Below are positions 19,150-27,732 of a stretch of 64,000 nt of DNA, one piece after another (position 1 is the stretch's first letter; the number at the start of each line of letters is the position of its first letter). The position numbers and the translations under genes are program-made. The notes beneath the pieces were generated by a model, which did no database searches, was not told the DNA's origin, and saw only the letters and a program-made list of their open reading frames with translations. The stretch is from DASUXA01 sp036378155 (lineage in GTDB: Bacteria > Actinomycetota > Actinomycetes > Mycobacteriales > Micromonosporaceae). Location: positions 16,917 through 80,916 of the forward strand of contig DASUXA010000075.1 in assembly GCA_036378155.1 (NCBI GenBank). Direction: 5' to 3'.

Positions 19150-19929
19150 GTGTACCGGTTCCTGCTCACCGCGCGATGGCTGGGGTACGCGGCGTTGACG
19201 CTGGTCCTCGCCGCGATCATGGTGGGGCTCGGGTTCTGGCAACTCGCCCGGTACCACCAGCACAGCGCCGTCAACGCGCGGGTCGCGGCGGCAGCGGCTG
19301 CCCAGCCGGTACCGCTGACCAGCGTGCTCAAGATCGGTTCGCCGCCCGCCAAGGACCAGGCGTGGACGAAGGTGAGCGTGTCCGGGCGGTACGACCCGGC
19401 ACACGAGGTCCTGGCGCGGGGTCGCACCGTCAACGACTCGGTCGGCTTCGAGGTCGTCACTCCCCTGGTCCTGGCCGACGGCTCGGCGGTACTGGTGGAC
19501 CGCGGCTGGATCCCGCCCGCCCCGGGCGGCGCGTTCGCCCGCCCCGACGTACCACCCGCGCCCACCGGGCAGGTGACCGTGGTCGGTCGGGTACACCTAC
19601 CGGAGAGCCGCCCGGACAAGCCGAGCCGCGCCGACGGTCGTACCGAGGTCCGTCGCATCTCGGCGACCACGTTGGCGGCGACGATGCCGTACCGGTTGTA
19701 CGGCGGGTACGTGGTGATGGACCGCCAGCAGCCGCCCGCCGACCCGGCGTTCGTGGCGATACCGTCCGACCACGAGAACGCCTGGCAGAACGCCGGGTAC
19801 GTGGTGCAGTGGTGGATGTTCGCGGCGCTGACCCTGGTCGGGTTCGGCTGGGCGGCGCGCCGCGAGGCACAGGGCCCGCCCGCCGACGAGACGGCGCCGA
19901 CCTCACCCGCCGTCACCTCGACCGGCTGA
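19150..19929 (+). CDS. SURF1-family cytochrome oxidase biogenesis protein
   Basis: This 259-residue protein has two transmembrane helices, one at residues about 5-35 (LLTARWLGYAALTLVLAAI followed by GFWQLARYHQH) and one near 215-235. Between them lies the extracytoplasmic SURF1 domain with VSVSGRYDP, LVDRGWIPP and the conserved HxxNAWQNAGYVVQWW ending at the second helix. SURF1 (Shy1) helps assemble haem a in aa3-type cytochrome oxidase. GTG at 19150 gives the canonical MYRFLL start; GTG at 19126 adds eight residues. The 3' end runs into degenerate duplicated sequence. Confidence 0.9.
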   Translation: MYRFLLTARWLGYAALTLVLAAIMVGLGFWQLARYHQHSAVNARVAAAAAAQPVPLTSVLKIGSPPAKDQAWTKVSVSGRYDPAHEVLARGRTVNDSVGFEVVTPLVLADGSAVLVDRGWIPPAPGGAFARPDVPPAPTGQVTVVGRVHLPESRPDKPSRADGRTEVRRISATTLAATMPYRLYGGYVVMDRQQPPADPAFVAIPSDHENAWQNAGYVVQWWMFAALTLVGFGWAARREAQGPPADETAPTSPAVTSTG

Positions 19930-19992
19930 GCCTCACCTGCCGTCACCTCGCCCAGCTGGGTCTCGCCCAGCTGAAGTCTCGACCGACTGGGT
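19906..19992. repeat. Degenerate tandem repeats at the SURF1 3' end
   Basis: The last codons of the gene (CCGTCACCTCG...CTGAG) recur about 30 bp downstream, followed by three or four 15-16-bp units of the type GACCGGCTGGGTCTC. The boundaries are approximate. Confidence 0.65.
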
Positions 19993-20090
19993 CTCGACCG
20001 GCTGGTCTGCGGGTCCGCCGGCGGACACCTCGGACGGGCGGGCGGACGTGCCGCCTGGTCGACGTCCGACCGCTCCTTTAAGGTGCGGGC

Positions 20091-20840
20091 ATGCCTGATC
20101 GGGACCCGTCGTTGCCGAACGAGCCGCCCGCGACGCCCGACGATCCGGTCGCGCCGGGGCCGGCGACGCAGCGCGACGGCACCGACCCGGCACCCCCGGG
20201 GTCCGCTGGATGGTCCGACCCGACGTTGCCCGGGTCCGCCGAGTCGTCCGACCCGACGTTGCCGCTGCCCGCGCCGCCCGTCGCGGGCGGGACGCTGCCC
20301 CTGCCCACCGCGCCCGTGTCCGGCGGGACGCTGCCGCTGCCGAGTGCGCCGATGTCCGGCGGAACACTGCCGCTGCCGAGTGCGCCGATGCCCGGCGGGA
20401 CGCGGCGGCTGCCCGCCCCGACCGGGTCGGACCGCGTGCCGCTGCCCGCGACCGCGAAGCTTCCGGCGACCGCGAAGCTTCCGGCACCGGCGCCGGTGAT
20501 CGCCCAGATCGCGGAGATCCAGGTGACCTCGACGACGGTGCGCACGCCGACCGGCGAGTTCCCGCTGCGGGGCTCCCGATGGCTGGTGACCGACCACTGG
20601 CTGCGCGAGGAGAAGACGCCGGGCTGGGCGATCGCGCTCGCGGTCCTCGGGTTCTGCGTGATCTTCGTGTTCAGCCTGTTTTTCCTGCTGGTCAAGCAGA
20701 CCCGGTTCCACGGCTGGGTACAGGTGACCGTGACCAACGGGCCGCACCAGTACGTCGCGCGCATCCCGGTGTCCAGTCAGGCGCAGGTCCAGCACGTGTA
20801 CAACCAGGTGAACTACGTACGGTCACTGGCTGCCCTCTGA
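20091..20840 (+). CDS. Proline-rich repeat protein with one C-terminal membrane anchor
   Basis: This is a 249-residue protein of no recognised family. Residues 1-135 are low complexity: four consecutive 12-residue units of the form APxxGGTLPLPS, then LPATAK twice. Residues about 140-175 form a folded segment (IAEIQVTSTTVRTPTGEFPL, RWLVTDHWLREEKTPGW), followed by a TM helix (AIALAVLGFCVIFVFSLFFLLV) and a 45-residue outside domain with repeated Val/Tyr. The disordered Pro-rich part is predicted cytoplasmic. ATG at 20091 follows TTTAAGG. Its stop overlaps the convergent ligase gene by 18 bp. The function is unknown. Confidence 0.75.
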   Translation: MPDRDPSLPNEPPATPDDPVAPGPATQRDGTDPAPPGSAGWSDPTLPGSAESSDPTLPLPAPPVAGGTLPLPTAPVSGGTLPLPSAPMSGGTLPLPSAPMPGGTRRLPAPTGSDRVPLPATAKLPATAKLPAPAPVIAQIAEIQVTSTTVRTPTGEFPLRGSRWLVTDHWLREEKTPGWAIALAVLGFCVIFVFSLFFLLVKQTRFHGWVQVTVTNGPHQYVARIPVSSQAQVQHVYNQVNYVRSLAAL

Positions 20841-22352
20841 TCGTCCGGCGTGGATGGCTCGTACCGTCTCGATGGTGTCCGCCTCGGCTGATCGCTTGTC
20901 CTCGCGGTACCGCAGCACGCGGGCGAAACGCAGCGCGACTCCGCCCGGGTAGCGCGGGCTGGTCTGTACGCCGTCGAAGGCGATCTCGACCACCAGTTCG
21001 GGACGCACCCGGACCACCCATTCGGTCCGGTCGGTCGCCAGCGCCAGCAGCCGCTCGGTCTGCCAGCGCAGCATCTCGTCGGTCAGACCTTTGAACGTCT
21101 TGCCGAGCATCACGAACCCGCCGGTTGCCGGGTCCCGCGCGCCCAGGTGCAGGTTGGACAGCCAGCCGCGACGGCGACCATGCCCCCATTCCGCCGCCAG
21201 CACGACGAGATCCAGGGTGTGGCGCGGCTTCACCTTGACCCAGGCGCCGCCCCGCCGGCCCACGTCGTACGGCGCGTCGGCGGCTTTGACGACGACGCCC
21301 TCGTGTCCGGCGTCGACCGTGTCGGCGAAGACCTCGGCAGCCGCGTCCGGGTCGTCGACGAACGTACGCGGAACGAGCAGGTCGCCGGGCAGCGTGTCGG
21401 CGAGCGCCGCCCAACGCCGCCGACCGGGCGCGTCGAGCAGGTCTTCGCCGTCGACGTGCAGCAGGTCGAAGAAGTACGGGCTGAGGTGGGTGGTCGCCGG
21501 GCCCCGGCGGGCGGCACGGGACGAGGTTTCCTGGAACGGTCGGGGCCGACCTGCCGCGTCCACGGCGATCGCCTCGCCGTCGAGAACGACGTCGCCGACC
21601 GGCAGGGCGCGGACCGCAGCCACCACCTCCGGCAGCCGGGAGGTGATCTCGTCGAGGCTGCGGGTGTACACCGCGACCTCGTCACCCGAACGGTGCACCT
21701 GGATGCGGATCCCGTCCAGCTTCGCGTCGACGGCCGCCGGCGCGCCGGTGATGTCGAGCGCCTCGTCGACATTGGGCGCTGCCTGGGCGAGCATCGGGGC
21801 GAGGGGACGCCCTATGCGGAGGTGGAACTCGGCGAGCGCCGGGGCGCCGCCGGTGAGCGCGGCGGCGGCGACCGCCTTGAGGTCACCGGTGAGCAGCAGG
21901 GCGCGGCGTACCGAGGTGACGTCCACCTCGGCGGCGCGGGCGACGGCATCGACCAGCAGACCGGCCTGTGCGCCCTGGCGCAGTTCGCCCAGCAGGAGAC
22001 CGATCAACATGCGCTGTTCGTCGGCGGTAGCCCGCGTGAACAGCTTGCCCACCAGGTCCCGACGGCGCGCCTGCGAACCCGCGCCCGCCTGAGCGCCGAT
22101 CGCGTCCAGCGCGGAGTCGACGTCGGCGACGGTCAGCGTTGCCGCCTCGGCGGGCGGGGGAAGGTCGCGAAGCCCTGCCCAGCCGACGCCGACCTGGCGT
22201 TGGCGCAGCTCGCCGGCGAGGTACGCGGCGCCGGCCTCGATCTCGTCGGGGGCGAGGCCGCGCAGCGCGGCGGCGAGCAGCTCCACCTTCGCCCGACGCG
22301 CGGATGTGGCGGCGACGGCGGCGGAGGTGGCGGCCAGGTCCACGAAGCGCAT
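20823..22352 (-). CDS. ATP-dependent DNA ligase (LigB-like)
   Basis: This 509-residue ATP-dependent ligase has an N-terminal DNA-binding domain (about 1-190), the adenylation domain with motif I DAKLDGIRIQVH (nucleophile Lys about 211), motif III SPYFFDLLHVDGEDLL, motif IV EGVVVKAADAPYDVG, motif V WVKVKPRHTLDLVV, and a C-terminal OB-fold ending at the stop. The organisation matches mycobacterial LigB, a nick-sealing accessory to NAD-dependent LigA. ATG at 22352 starts the family-typical MRFVDLAATS. A possible SOS-type operator lies about 240 bp upstream, in front of the small gene at 22387-22602. Confidence 0.93.
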   Translation of the reverse strand: MRFVDLAATSAAVAATSARRAKVELLAAALRGLAPDEIEAGAAYLAGELRQRQVGVGWAGLRDLPPPAEAATLTVADVDSALDAIGAQAGAGSQARRRDLVGKLFTRATADEQRMLIGLLLGELRQGAQAGLLVDAVARAAEVDVTSVRRALLLTGDLKAVAAAALTGGAPALAEFHLRIGRPLAPMLAQAAPNVDEALDITGAPAAVDAKLDGIRIQVHRSGDEVAVYTRSLDEITSRLPEVVAAVRALPVGDVVLDGEAIAVDAAGRPRPFQETSSRAARRGPATTHLSPYFFDLLHVDGEDLLDAPGRRRWAALADTLPGDLLVPRTFVDDPDAAAEVFADTVDAGHEGVVVKAADAPYDVGRRGGAWVKVKPRHTLDLVVLAAEWGHGRRRGWLSNLHLGARDPATGGFVMLGKTFKGLTDEMLRWQTERLLALATDRTEWVVRVRPELVVEIAFDGVQTSPRYPGGVALRFARVLRYREDKRSAEADTIETVRAIHAGRSEGSQ

Positions 22353-22386
22353 CCGCCCATCCTGGCAGCCCCCTCCGACGCTCGGT

Positions 22387-22602
22387 TCAGCTCGACGCGC
22401 CGACGTAGCTCTCCTCGACCCGGAACCCGCGCGCCCGCACCGCCTCGGCGACCCGCGACAACTCTGCGTCGACCTGGCAGAGCACCCGGGACAGCTCATC
22501 GAGATGGCTGCGCAGCGCGGTCTCCGGCCACACGGAGACGTCCACGTCGGCGAGCGCGGTGACCGCGGTCTCCAGCCGCATGATGGCTTCGTTCGTACTC
22601 AT
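22387..22602 (-). CDS. Small helical protein, possible DUF222 N-terminal remnant
   Basis: This 71-residue, almost entirely helical protein (AIMRLETAVTALADVD, LRSHLDELSRVLCQVDAELS) resembles the N-terminal helices of DUF222/HNH endonuclease proteins of actinobacteria. Those are several hundred residues long, so this could be a truncated relic or an independent small protein; the resemblance is my recognition, not a search result. It starts at ATG 22602, which lies inside a near-consensus LexA box. The downstream ligase is in the same direction, 34 bp away, so both could share a promoter. Confidence 0.5.
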   Translation of the reverse strand: MSTNEAIMRLETAVTALADVDVSVWPETALRSHLDELSRVLCQVDAELSRVAEAVRARGFRVEESYVGASS

Positions 22603-22608
22603 GTTCGA
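22593..22608. promoter_or_regulatory. Candidate LexA (SOS) box
   Basis: TCGTACTCATGTTCGA differs from the actinobacterial LexA consensus TCGAAC-N4-GTTCGA at one base of the left half. It overlaps the start codon of the 71-residue gene and lies upstream of the DNA ligase. Confidence 0.5.
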
Positions 22609-22667
22609 AAGCCTATCCGAACGGCGGCGCGAACGGGAGAGGATTCGCGTCGGCGCGGCGTGTCGGA

Positions 22668-22752
22668 TTCTCCGCCGCGCCGACCGCTCGGGACAACGCT
22701 CAGCGCGGGGTTCTCCGCCGCGCCGACCGCTTGGGACAACGGCTCAGCGGGG
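22668..22752. repeat. 42/43-bp tandem duplication across the M20 peptidase stop
   Basis: Units 22668-22710 and 22711-22752 are near-identical. The right unit contains the last codons and stop of the leftward peptidase gene; the left unit is its untranslated copy. Confidence 0.9.
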
Positions 22753-24105
22753 TGCCAGCGCGGCGACATTGTTGAGCAGCAGCGCCTCGGCGAGGCATAC
22801 CCGGGCGAACTCGCCGAGGTGCAGGCTCTCGTTCGGGGCGTGGGCGCGGGTGTCCGGGTCCTCCACGCCGGTGATGAGCACGCTGGCGTTCGGGAACATC
22901 TCCTGGAACGTCGCGATGAACGGGATCGAGCCGCCGACCCCGATCTCGACCGGGTCCTGCCCGTCCCACGCGACGCGCATCGCGGCTCGGGCCGCCTCGT
23001 ACCCGTAACCCGATGTGCTCACCACGCACGGCGCGCCGTGGTGTTCCGGCTCGACCGTGACGCGCGCGCCCCAGGGCGCCTGCTGTTCGAGGTACGCGCG
23101 GATCGCGTCGAACGCCTTCGTCGGGTCGTCGCCGGGCGCGATGCGTACCGACACCTTCGCCCGAGCGGTCGGCACCAGGGCGTTCGGCGCTTCGGCGGCG
23201 CGGGGCGCGTCGATGCCCAGCACGGTCAGCGAGGGCTTGGTCCACAGCCGGTCCACGATGCGCCCGGTACCGATGAGGCTGACCCCGTCGAGGACGCCCG
23301 CCTCGGCGCGGAACCGGTCCTCCGGGTAGTCCAGCGGCGACGCTTCGCCGGACGCCAGTCCCGGTACCGCGACGTCGCCGTCGGCGTCGTGCAGCGTGGC
23401 GAGCAGTCGGCACAGTGTGGTCAGGGCGTCCGGCAGCGGTCCCCCGTACATACCGCTGTGTACCGCGTGGTCGAGCGTGCGGACCTCGACGAAGAAGTTG
23501 ACGATGCCGCGCAGGCTGGTGGTCAGCGCCGGTACGCCCACGTCCCAGTTGCTGGAGTCGGCGATCACGATGACGTCTGCGGCGAGGTCGTCGCGGTACT
23601 GGCGGAGCAGTTCCTCCAGCGATTCGGAGCCGTGCTCCTCCTCGCCCTCGACGAAGACCACGACGCCGACGGGCAGGTCGTCCCCGAACGCACGCAGCGC
23701 CGCGACGTGCGCCATGATGCCGGCCTTGTCGTCGGCTGCTCCGCGCGCGTACAGCCGACCGTCGCGTTCGGTCGGCTCGAACGGCTCGGTCCGCCACTCG
23801 GCGGCGTCGCCGACAGGCTGGACATCGTGGTGGGCGTACAGGAGTACGGTGGGCGCTCCGGGCGGTGCCGGGCGGCGACCGATCACCGCCGGTTGACCCC
23901 CGGCGCGTACCACGCGCACGTCCGGCAGCCCCGCGCCGCGCAGCAGGTCAGCCACGGCTTGCGCGGACCGCTCGACCTGGGCGTGGTCGAAACCCGGGAA
24001 GGCGATGCCCGGGATGCGGACGAGGTTTTCCAGATCGGTGCGCACCTGCGGCAGGAGCCGCTCGATCGCGGCTCTCAGTTCGGCTTCGGTTTTCGGTCCC
24101 GTCAT
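22744..24105 (-). CDS. M20-family metallopeptidase (dipeptidase)
   Basis: This 453-residue di-zinc peptidase of the M20 family is close to the dipeptidase/CNDP group. Its features are LLYAHHDVQP (first zinc ligand and neighbouring Asp), ARGAADDKAG (bridging Asp), VVFVEGEEEHGSESL (catalytic Glu and ligand) and a dimerisation domain in the middle. The C-terminal LHLGEF supplies the last zinc ligand His. It likely cleaves dipeptides or N-acyl amino acids in the cytoplasm. ATG at 24105 begins MTGPKTEAEL. Its stop is embedded in a tandem duplication. Confidence 0.92.
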   Translation of the reverse strand: MTGPKTEAELRAAIERLLPQVRTDLENLVRIPGIAFPGFDHAQVERSAQAVADLLRGAGLPDVRVVRAGGQPAVIGRRPAPPGAPTVLLYAHHDVQPVGDAAEWRTEPFEPTERDGRLYARGAADDKAGIMAHVAALRAFGDDLPVGVVVFVEGEEEHGSESLEELLRQYRDDLAADVIVIADSSNWDVGVPALTTSLRGIVNFFVEVRTLDHAVHSGMYGGPLPDALTTLCRLLATLHDADGDVAVPGLASGEASPLDYPEDRFRAEAGVLDGVSLIGTGRIVDRLWTKPSLTVLGIDAPRAAEAPNALVPTARAKVSVRIAPGDDPTKAFDAIRAYLEQQAPWGARVTVEPEHHGAPCVVSTSGYGYEAARAAMRVAWDGQDPVEIGVGGSIPFIATFQEMFPNASVLITGVEDPDTRAHAPNESLHLGEFARVCLAEALLLNNVAALAPR

Positions 24106-24162
24106 GCCCGCGATGCTATGCGTCGCCCTGACATCTGGCGCGACCGCTGGTCGGCACCTGAG

Positions 24163-25227
24163 CTACGAACCGTTGTCCGGGGCGCCGCCGCGACCGGCGC
24201 TGGACGACCACGGCCACGCTCGCGCGCCGCCGACGCGCTCACCGATCCCCGACGCTCCGTCGCCGATCTTGCGCAGCAGGTTCACCAACGGGTCCTGGGA
24301 GTCGCGGAACGCCTCGCGGTAATGGTCGGCGGCTGCCTTGACGTCGTCGCCGACGGGCGCGGACGCGTCGTCGGAGCGGCGCGGGTAGTGACCGGCGAGG
24401 ATTCTCGGGTACGCGCCGGAGTCGACCCACTGCCGCAGCTCGGCGGCGCGCGCCACCGGCATCGGATGGGTGCTGCGCGCGACCAGCATCATCCGCAGCA
24501 GGCTGTCGCGCAGGTCTCCGGAGCGTTCGAACTCGGCTGCCTGTTCGAGGAACGCGGTGGTGTCGATCTGGGTCAGGTCTCCGCCACCGGCGAGTTTCAT
24601 CGCCAGTCGAAGCGAGGCGGCGGGGTCCTGCCCGGCGAGCAGGCCCGCACGGTCGGCGGACAGTTCCGCCTTGCGCCACCACTCGTACATCGCGGACATG
24701 ATCACGCGAAGCGCGATGGTGCCGCCCGGCACGAACGCGAGGGTCTGCCCGGCTTCCAGCAGCCACAGCATGATCGTCCGGTATACGGCGTGTCCGCTGC
24801 GCAGATGACCCAACTCGTGCCCGAGCAGGACACGCAGTTCCTCGTCGTCGAGCAGCTCCACGGCACCCGTGTTGATCACGATGAACGGCTGGGCCATGCC
24901 GACGCACGCCCCGTTGAGGGTCCGGTCGAACCTGACGTACAGTTCGGGCAGTTCGGGGACGTCCAGCACCGCGCCTGCCTCGGCGAACAGCCGGTACACC
25001 CGGCTGTACTGGCGATGGTCGACCCGCACCGCGCCGCCGAGGTACATCAGCCGGTAGGCGCGCTCGTTCCAGACCGCGTTGAGCGCCTTGACAACCTGGT
25101 CGAAGCCGCGCAACTCGCGCAGCGCGGTGAGCGCGCCGCGGTCCGCCGGGTGTTCCCAGGCGCGTGAGCTGATCCCGGCCAGCGGCACCCGATGCCGTGC
25201 CGGCGACTTCGTGGTTTCGCTGGTCAT
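24163..25227 (-). CDS. M48-family zinc metalloprotease
   Basis: This 354-residue protein has HELGH (137-141), the M48 zinc site, preceded by VINTGAVELLDDEELRVLL. A hydrophobic stretch (IMLWLLEAGQTLAFVPGGTIAL) follows, and ELSADRAG provides the third ligand Glu. It lacks multiple N-terminal TM helices and so resembles the soluble or monotopic actinobacterial M48 group rather than HtpX. ATG at 25227 is placed 5 nt after GGAGGT. It lies in a leftward run with the P-loop kinase upstream. Protein quality control is the usual assumption; the substrate is unknown. Confidence 0.9.
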   Translation of the reverse strand: MTSETTKSPARHRVPLAGISSRAWEHPADRGALTALRELRGFDQVVKALNAVWNERAYRLMYLGGAVRVDHRQYSRVYRLFAEAGAVLDVPELPELYVRFDRTLNGACVGMAQPFIVINTGAVELLDDEELRVLLGHELGHLRSGHAVYRTIMLWLLEAGQTLAFVPGGTIALRVIMSAMYEWWRKAELSADRAGLLAGQDPAASLRLAMKLAGGGDLTQIDTTAFLEQAAEFERSGDLRDSLLRMMLVARSTHPMPVARAAELRQWVDSGAYPRILAGHYPRRSDDASAPVGDDVKAAADHYREAFRDSQDPLVNLLRKIGDGASGIGERVGGARAWPWSSSAGRGGAPDNGS

Positions 25228-25248
25228 AGCCACCTCCGAGCAGTGCCG

Positions 25249-25836
25249 CTACCGCGGATCATCCTCCGTCGGGGCGGCGTCCACCACGACATCGGCGGCT
25301 TGCCGGGTGCCGTCGGCGACGAAGTGCGCCCGCTCGGCGGCGATCCAGCGCAGCAGGTCGACCCGTACCTCGGCGCCGTCGCGCGTCAGCACGCGATCGA
25401 GCCGCAGCCGCTCGGGGGCGTCGACGAACACCGCGAGGCTCAACCGGTCCCGGACTTCGCTCCGGGCGCTGGTCACCCCTTCCAGGAGCAGGACGTCCGG
25501 CGGGTCGATCACCTGCCAGGAGTCGCCGAAGCGCCGCAGACCCCAGTCGTACGGGCGGTACCTCGCCGGTTCGCCGCGACTGAGCGGGGTGAGCACCCGG
25601 CGTTCCAGGCGGGGCCAGAACGTGACGATGTCCTCCCAGCCGTCGAGCAGATCGTCGGTGGGTACCACCGCCACCCGCACGTCCACCGCTCGGAATGCGG
25701 CAGCAAGCCGTTCGGCGAACGTCGACTTGCCCGCGCCGGTCGGACCGTCCACGGCGACCAGCCGGACCCGACCCAGCCGTGGCGGGCGCGCCAACACGGC
25801 GTCGACCAGCGATGCCAGCCGGGTTGTCGCGGTCAT
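25249..25836 (-). CDS. Uridine kinase-like P-loop protein
   Basis: This 195-residue P-loop NTPase has Walker A VDGPTGAGKST (about 31-41), VAVVPTDDLLDGW as the substrate-side Asp-containing strand, LLLEGVTSAR as the Walker B-like strand, and a C-terminal lid with arginines (RVDLLRWIAAERAHFV). The pattern fits uridine kinase/phosphoribulokinase relatives found across actinobacteria. ATG at 25836 overlaps the cobD stop (ATGA), so the two are coupled. The phosphoryl acceptor is uncertain. Coupling with cobD might suggest a role in cobalamin or nucleoside salvage, but this is inference only. Confidence 0.8.
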   Translation of the reverse strand: MTATTRLASLVDAVLARPPRLGRVRLVAVDGPTGAGKSTFAERLAAAFRAVDVRVAVVPTDDLLDGWEDIVTFWPRLERRVLTPLSRGEPARYRPYDWGLRRFGDSWQVIDPPDVLLLEGVTSARSEVRDRLSLAVFVDAPERLRLDRVLTRDGAEVRVDLLRWIAAERAHFVADGTRQAADVVVDAAPTEDDPR

Positions 25837-26861
25837 GTCCGGCTCCGCGCGGCGCGACGCCGCGCCGTCCACAGCACGCGGGCGGTCGCGAGGCCGAGCG
25901 CGGCGACCCCGACCAGCCGGGACACGCGTACCGCCCGAGGGATGTCGACCTCGGCAGGTCGCCGTCCGTCACCGAGATGGGGACGCTGCTCGACGCGACC
26001 GTGGTACACGTTGCGCCCGCCGAGCCGTACGCCGAGCGCGCCCGCCATGGCCGCCTCGCACTGACCGGCGTTGGGGCTCGGATGCCGGTACCGGTCACGC
26101 CACCAGATCCGCGCGGCACCGCACCGATCCCCGCCCGCGAGCGGCGCGACGGCGACGGTCAGCAGCGCGGTCAGCCGCGCCGGTACGAGATTCGCCAGGT
26201 CGTCCAGGCGCGCGGCAGGGGTGCCGAAGCGCCGGTACCGCTGGGACCGGTGACCCACCATCGCGTCGAGGGTGTTGACCGCGCGGTACCCGAGCAGACC
26301 GGGCAGTCCGGCGACCGCGCCCCAGACCAGCGGCGCCACGACCGCGTCGGAGGTGTTCTCGGCGACCGACTCGATCGTGGCACGGGCGAGTTCCGCCTCG
26401 CCCAGCCCGGACGGATCGCGTCCGCACAGGCTCGGCAGCCGCGTCCTCGCCTCGTCCAGGTCGCCGCACTCCAACGCCGACGCCATCGCCCCGGCTTCGC
26501 GTCGCAGCGACGCCCCGCCCAGTACCGCCCAGGTGGCGGCCGCGACCACGGCGCAGCGGGTGACCGGTCGGCGACGGGTCAGCGCCGCGATCGCCGCGGC
26601 GCCGACGACCGGCACACCGACCGCGATCGCGGTGAACCCGGTGCCGGCGGCGCGTGTCGGGGAGTAGACGCGGCGCTCCACCGCCGCCGCGAACCTGCCG
26701 AACCCGGCGACCGGGTGGTACCGGCGCGGATCGCCCAGACCGGCGTCGAGCAGGTACCCGGCGACGAGACCGACCGCCTCGGGCAGCCCCACGCCGAGGA
26801 CACCGAGCCCGCGACGGCTCCCGCTTTCCGCTGGGTCGGACCCGCCCCGAGCAGACGCCAT
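25833..26861 (-). CDS. cobD: Adenosylcobinamide-phosphate synthase CobD/CbiB
   Basis: This 342-residue membrane enzyme attaches aminopropanol (phosphate) to adenosylcobyric acid. It shows GLVAGYLLDAGLGDPRRYHPVAGFGRF at the front, characteristic of CbiB, four or five hydrophobic segments, ATIESVAENTSDAVVAPLVWGAVAGLPG, YRAVNTLDAMVGH and HPSPNAGQCEAAMAGALGVRLGG. ATG at 26861 is preceded by GGAGGAAGGGG. It is physically separate from cobC-cobT-cysG but in the same pathway, supporting at least lower-ligand and nucleotide-loop assembly in this organism. Confidence 0.93.
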   Translation of the reverse strand: MASARGGSDPAESGSRRGLGVLGVGLPEAVGLVAGYLLDAGLGDPRRYHPVAGFGRFAAAVERRVYSPTRAAGTGFTAIAVGVPVVGAAAIAALTRRRPVTRCAVVAAATWAVLGGASLRREAGAMASALECGDLDEARTRLPSLCGRDPSGLGEAELARATIESVAENTSDAVVAPLVWGAVAGLPGLLGYRAVNTLDAMVGHRSQRYRRFGTPAARLDDLANLVPARLTALLTVAVAPLAGGDRCGAARIWWRDRYRHPSPNAGQCEAAMAGALGVRLGGRNVYHGRVEQRPHLGDGRRPAEVDIPRAVRVSRLVGVAALGLATARVLWTARRRAARSRT

Positions 26862-26998
26862 CCCCGCCCCTTCCTCCGTACCGGCTTCCGGCGTCGCAGC
26901 GTATCGAGGCGTCGGACCACGCGGTGCCGGGTGACGGTGGTCAGGCGACCCCCCGGTCACGCCTGACCACCTGACCGCGCCGCCCGACGGGTCGTGCC

Positions 26999-27571
26999 TC
27001 AGCCGACCGTTGCCGGTGCCAACCGGCTCTCGGCGGCAGCCTCGACCGGCTCGACCTCCTCGTCGTCGAACAGTTCGTCGGCGGACAGGTCCGGCAACCC
27101 GTCCGGGCCGTCCACGGGATCGGACAGCTCGCCGGCGACGCCGGCTTCCGCGCCGGGCCCGTCCACCACGTCGGTCGAGGCAGCGCCCCGCCGCCGGGCG
27201 AACTTGCCGACGCCGCGCGCCAGGTCGTGACCGACCGCCACCGCCTCCAACTCGTACGACAGGTGCTTCTGCCCCTGCTCGTCGGTCCACTCGCGGGTGT
27301 AGAGCCGGCCGGACACGATGACCGGGTCGCCGACCATAACCGACAGCGCGACGTTTTCCGCCAGCTTGCGCCAGCACACCACCCGGACGCGCAGGCTGTC
27401 GCCGTCGACCCAGCGACCGGTCTCCTTGTCGTACCTCCGGGCCGTCGACGCGACCTTGAAATTGACCACGAGCGCGTTGGTGTTGCGCGTGCGCCGCCAC
27501 TCGGGGGCGGCCAGCACGTTGCCGACCACGGTGATCGGGGTGTCGAACACGTCCATCTCCACTTCTGCCAC
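26999..27571 (-). CDS. ssb: Single-stranded DNA-binding protein
   Basis: This 190-residue protein has an N-terminal OB fold (about 8-110: ITVVGNVLAAPEWRR, VNFKVASTARRYDKETGRW, VRVVCWRKLAENVA, GDPVIVSGRLYTREWTDEQGQ) and an acidic, low-complexity C-terminal half. It lacks the DDDIPF-type C-terminal tip of replicative SSB. Together with its separate location, this suggests the SsbB-like paralogue used in development or DNA uptake in actinomycetes. GTG at 27571 is taken as start; ATG at 27556 is possible. Confidence 0.87.
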   Translation of the reverse strand: MAEVEMDVFDTPITVVGNVLAAPEWRRTRNTNALVVNFKVASTARRYDKETGRWVDGDSLRVRVVCWRKLAENVALSVMVGDPVIVSGRLYTREWTDEQGQKHLSYELEAVAVGHDLARGVGKFARRRGAASTDVVDGPGAEAGVAGELSDPVDGPDGLPDLSADELFDDEEVEPVEAAAESRLAPATVG

Positions 27572-27732
27572 AGGTGCCCACCACTCGGTACCGCAGCAGC
27601 GTCGCCGAATCCGGCGATCGGTGAATGAGACTCGACGCGCGGCTGTGGACGACGAGGGCGGGTGTGGATAGGTCGTGGCTGCCTCGTGAGCTGTGGTATG
27701 CGGCGGCGTTACCGCGCGGGTAGCCTCCCGTC

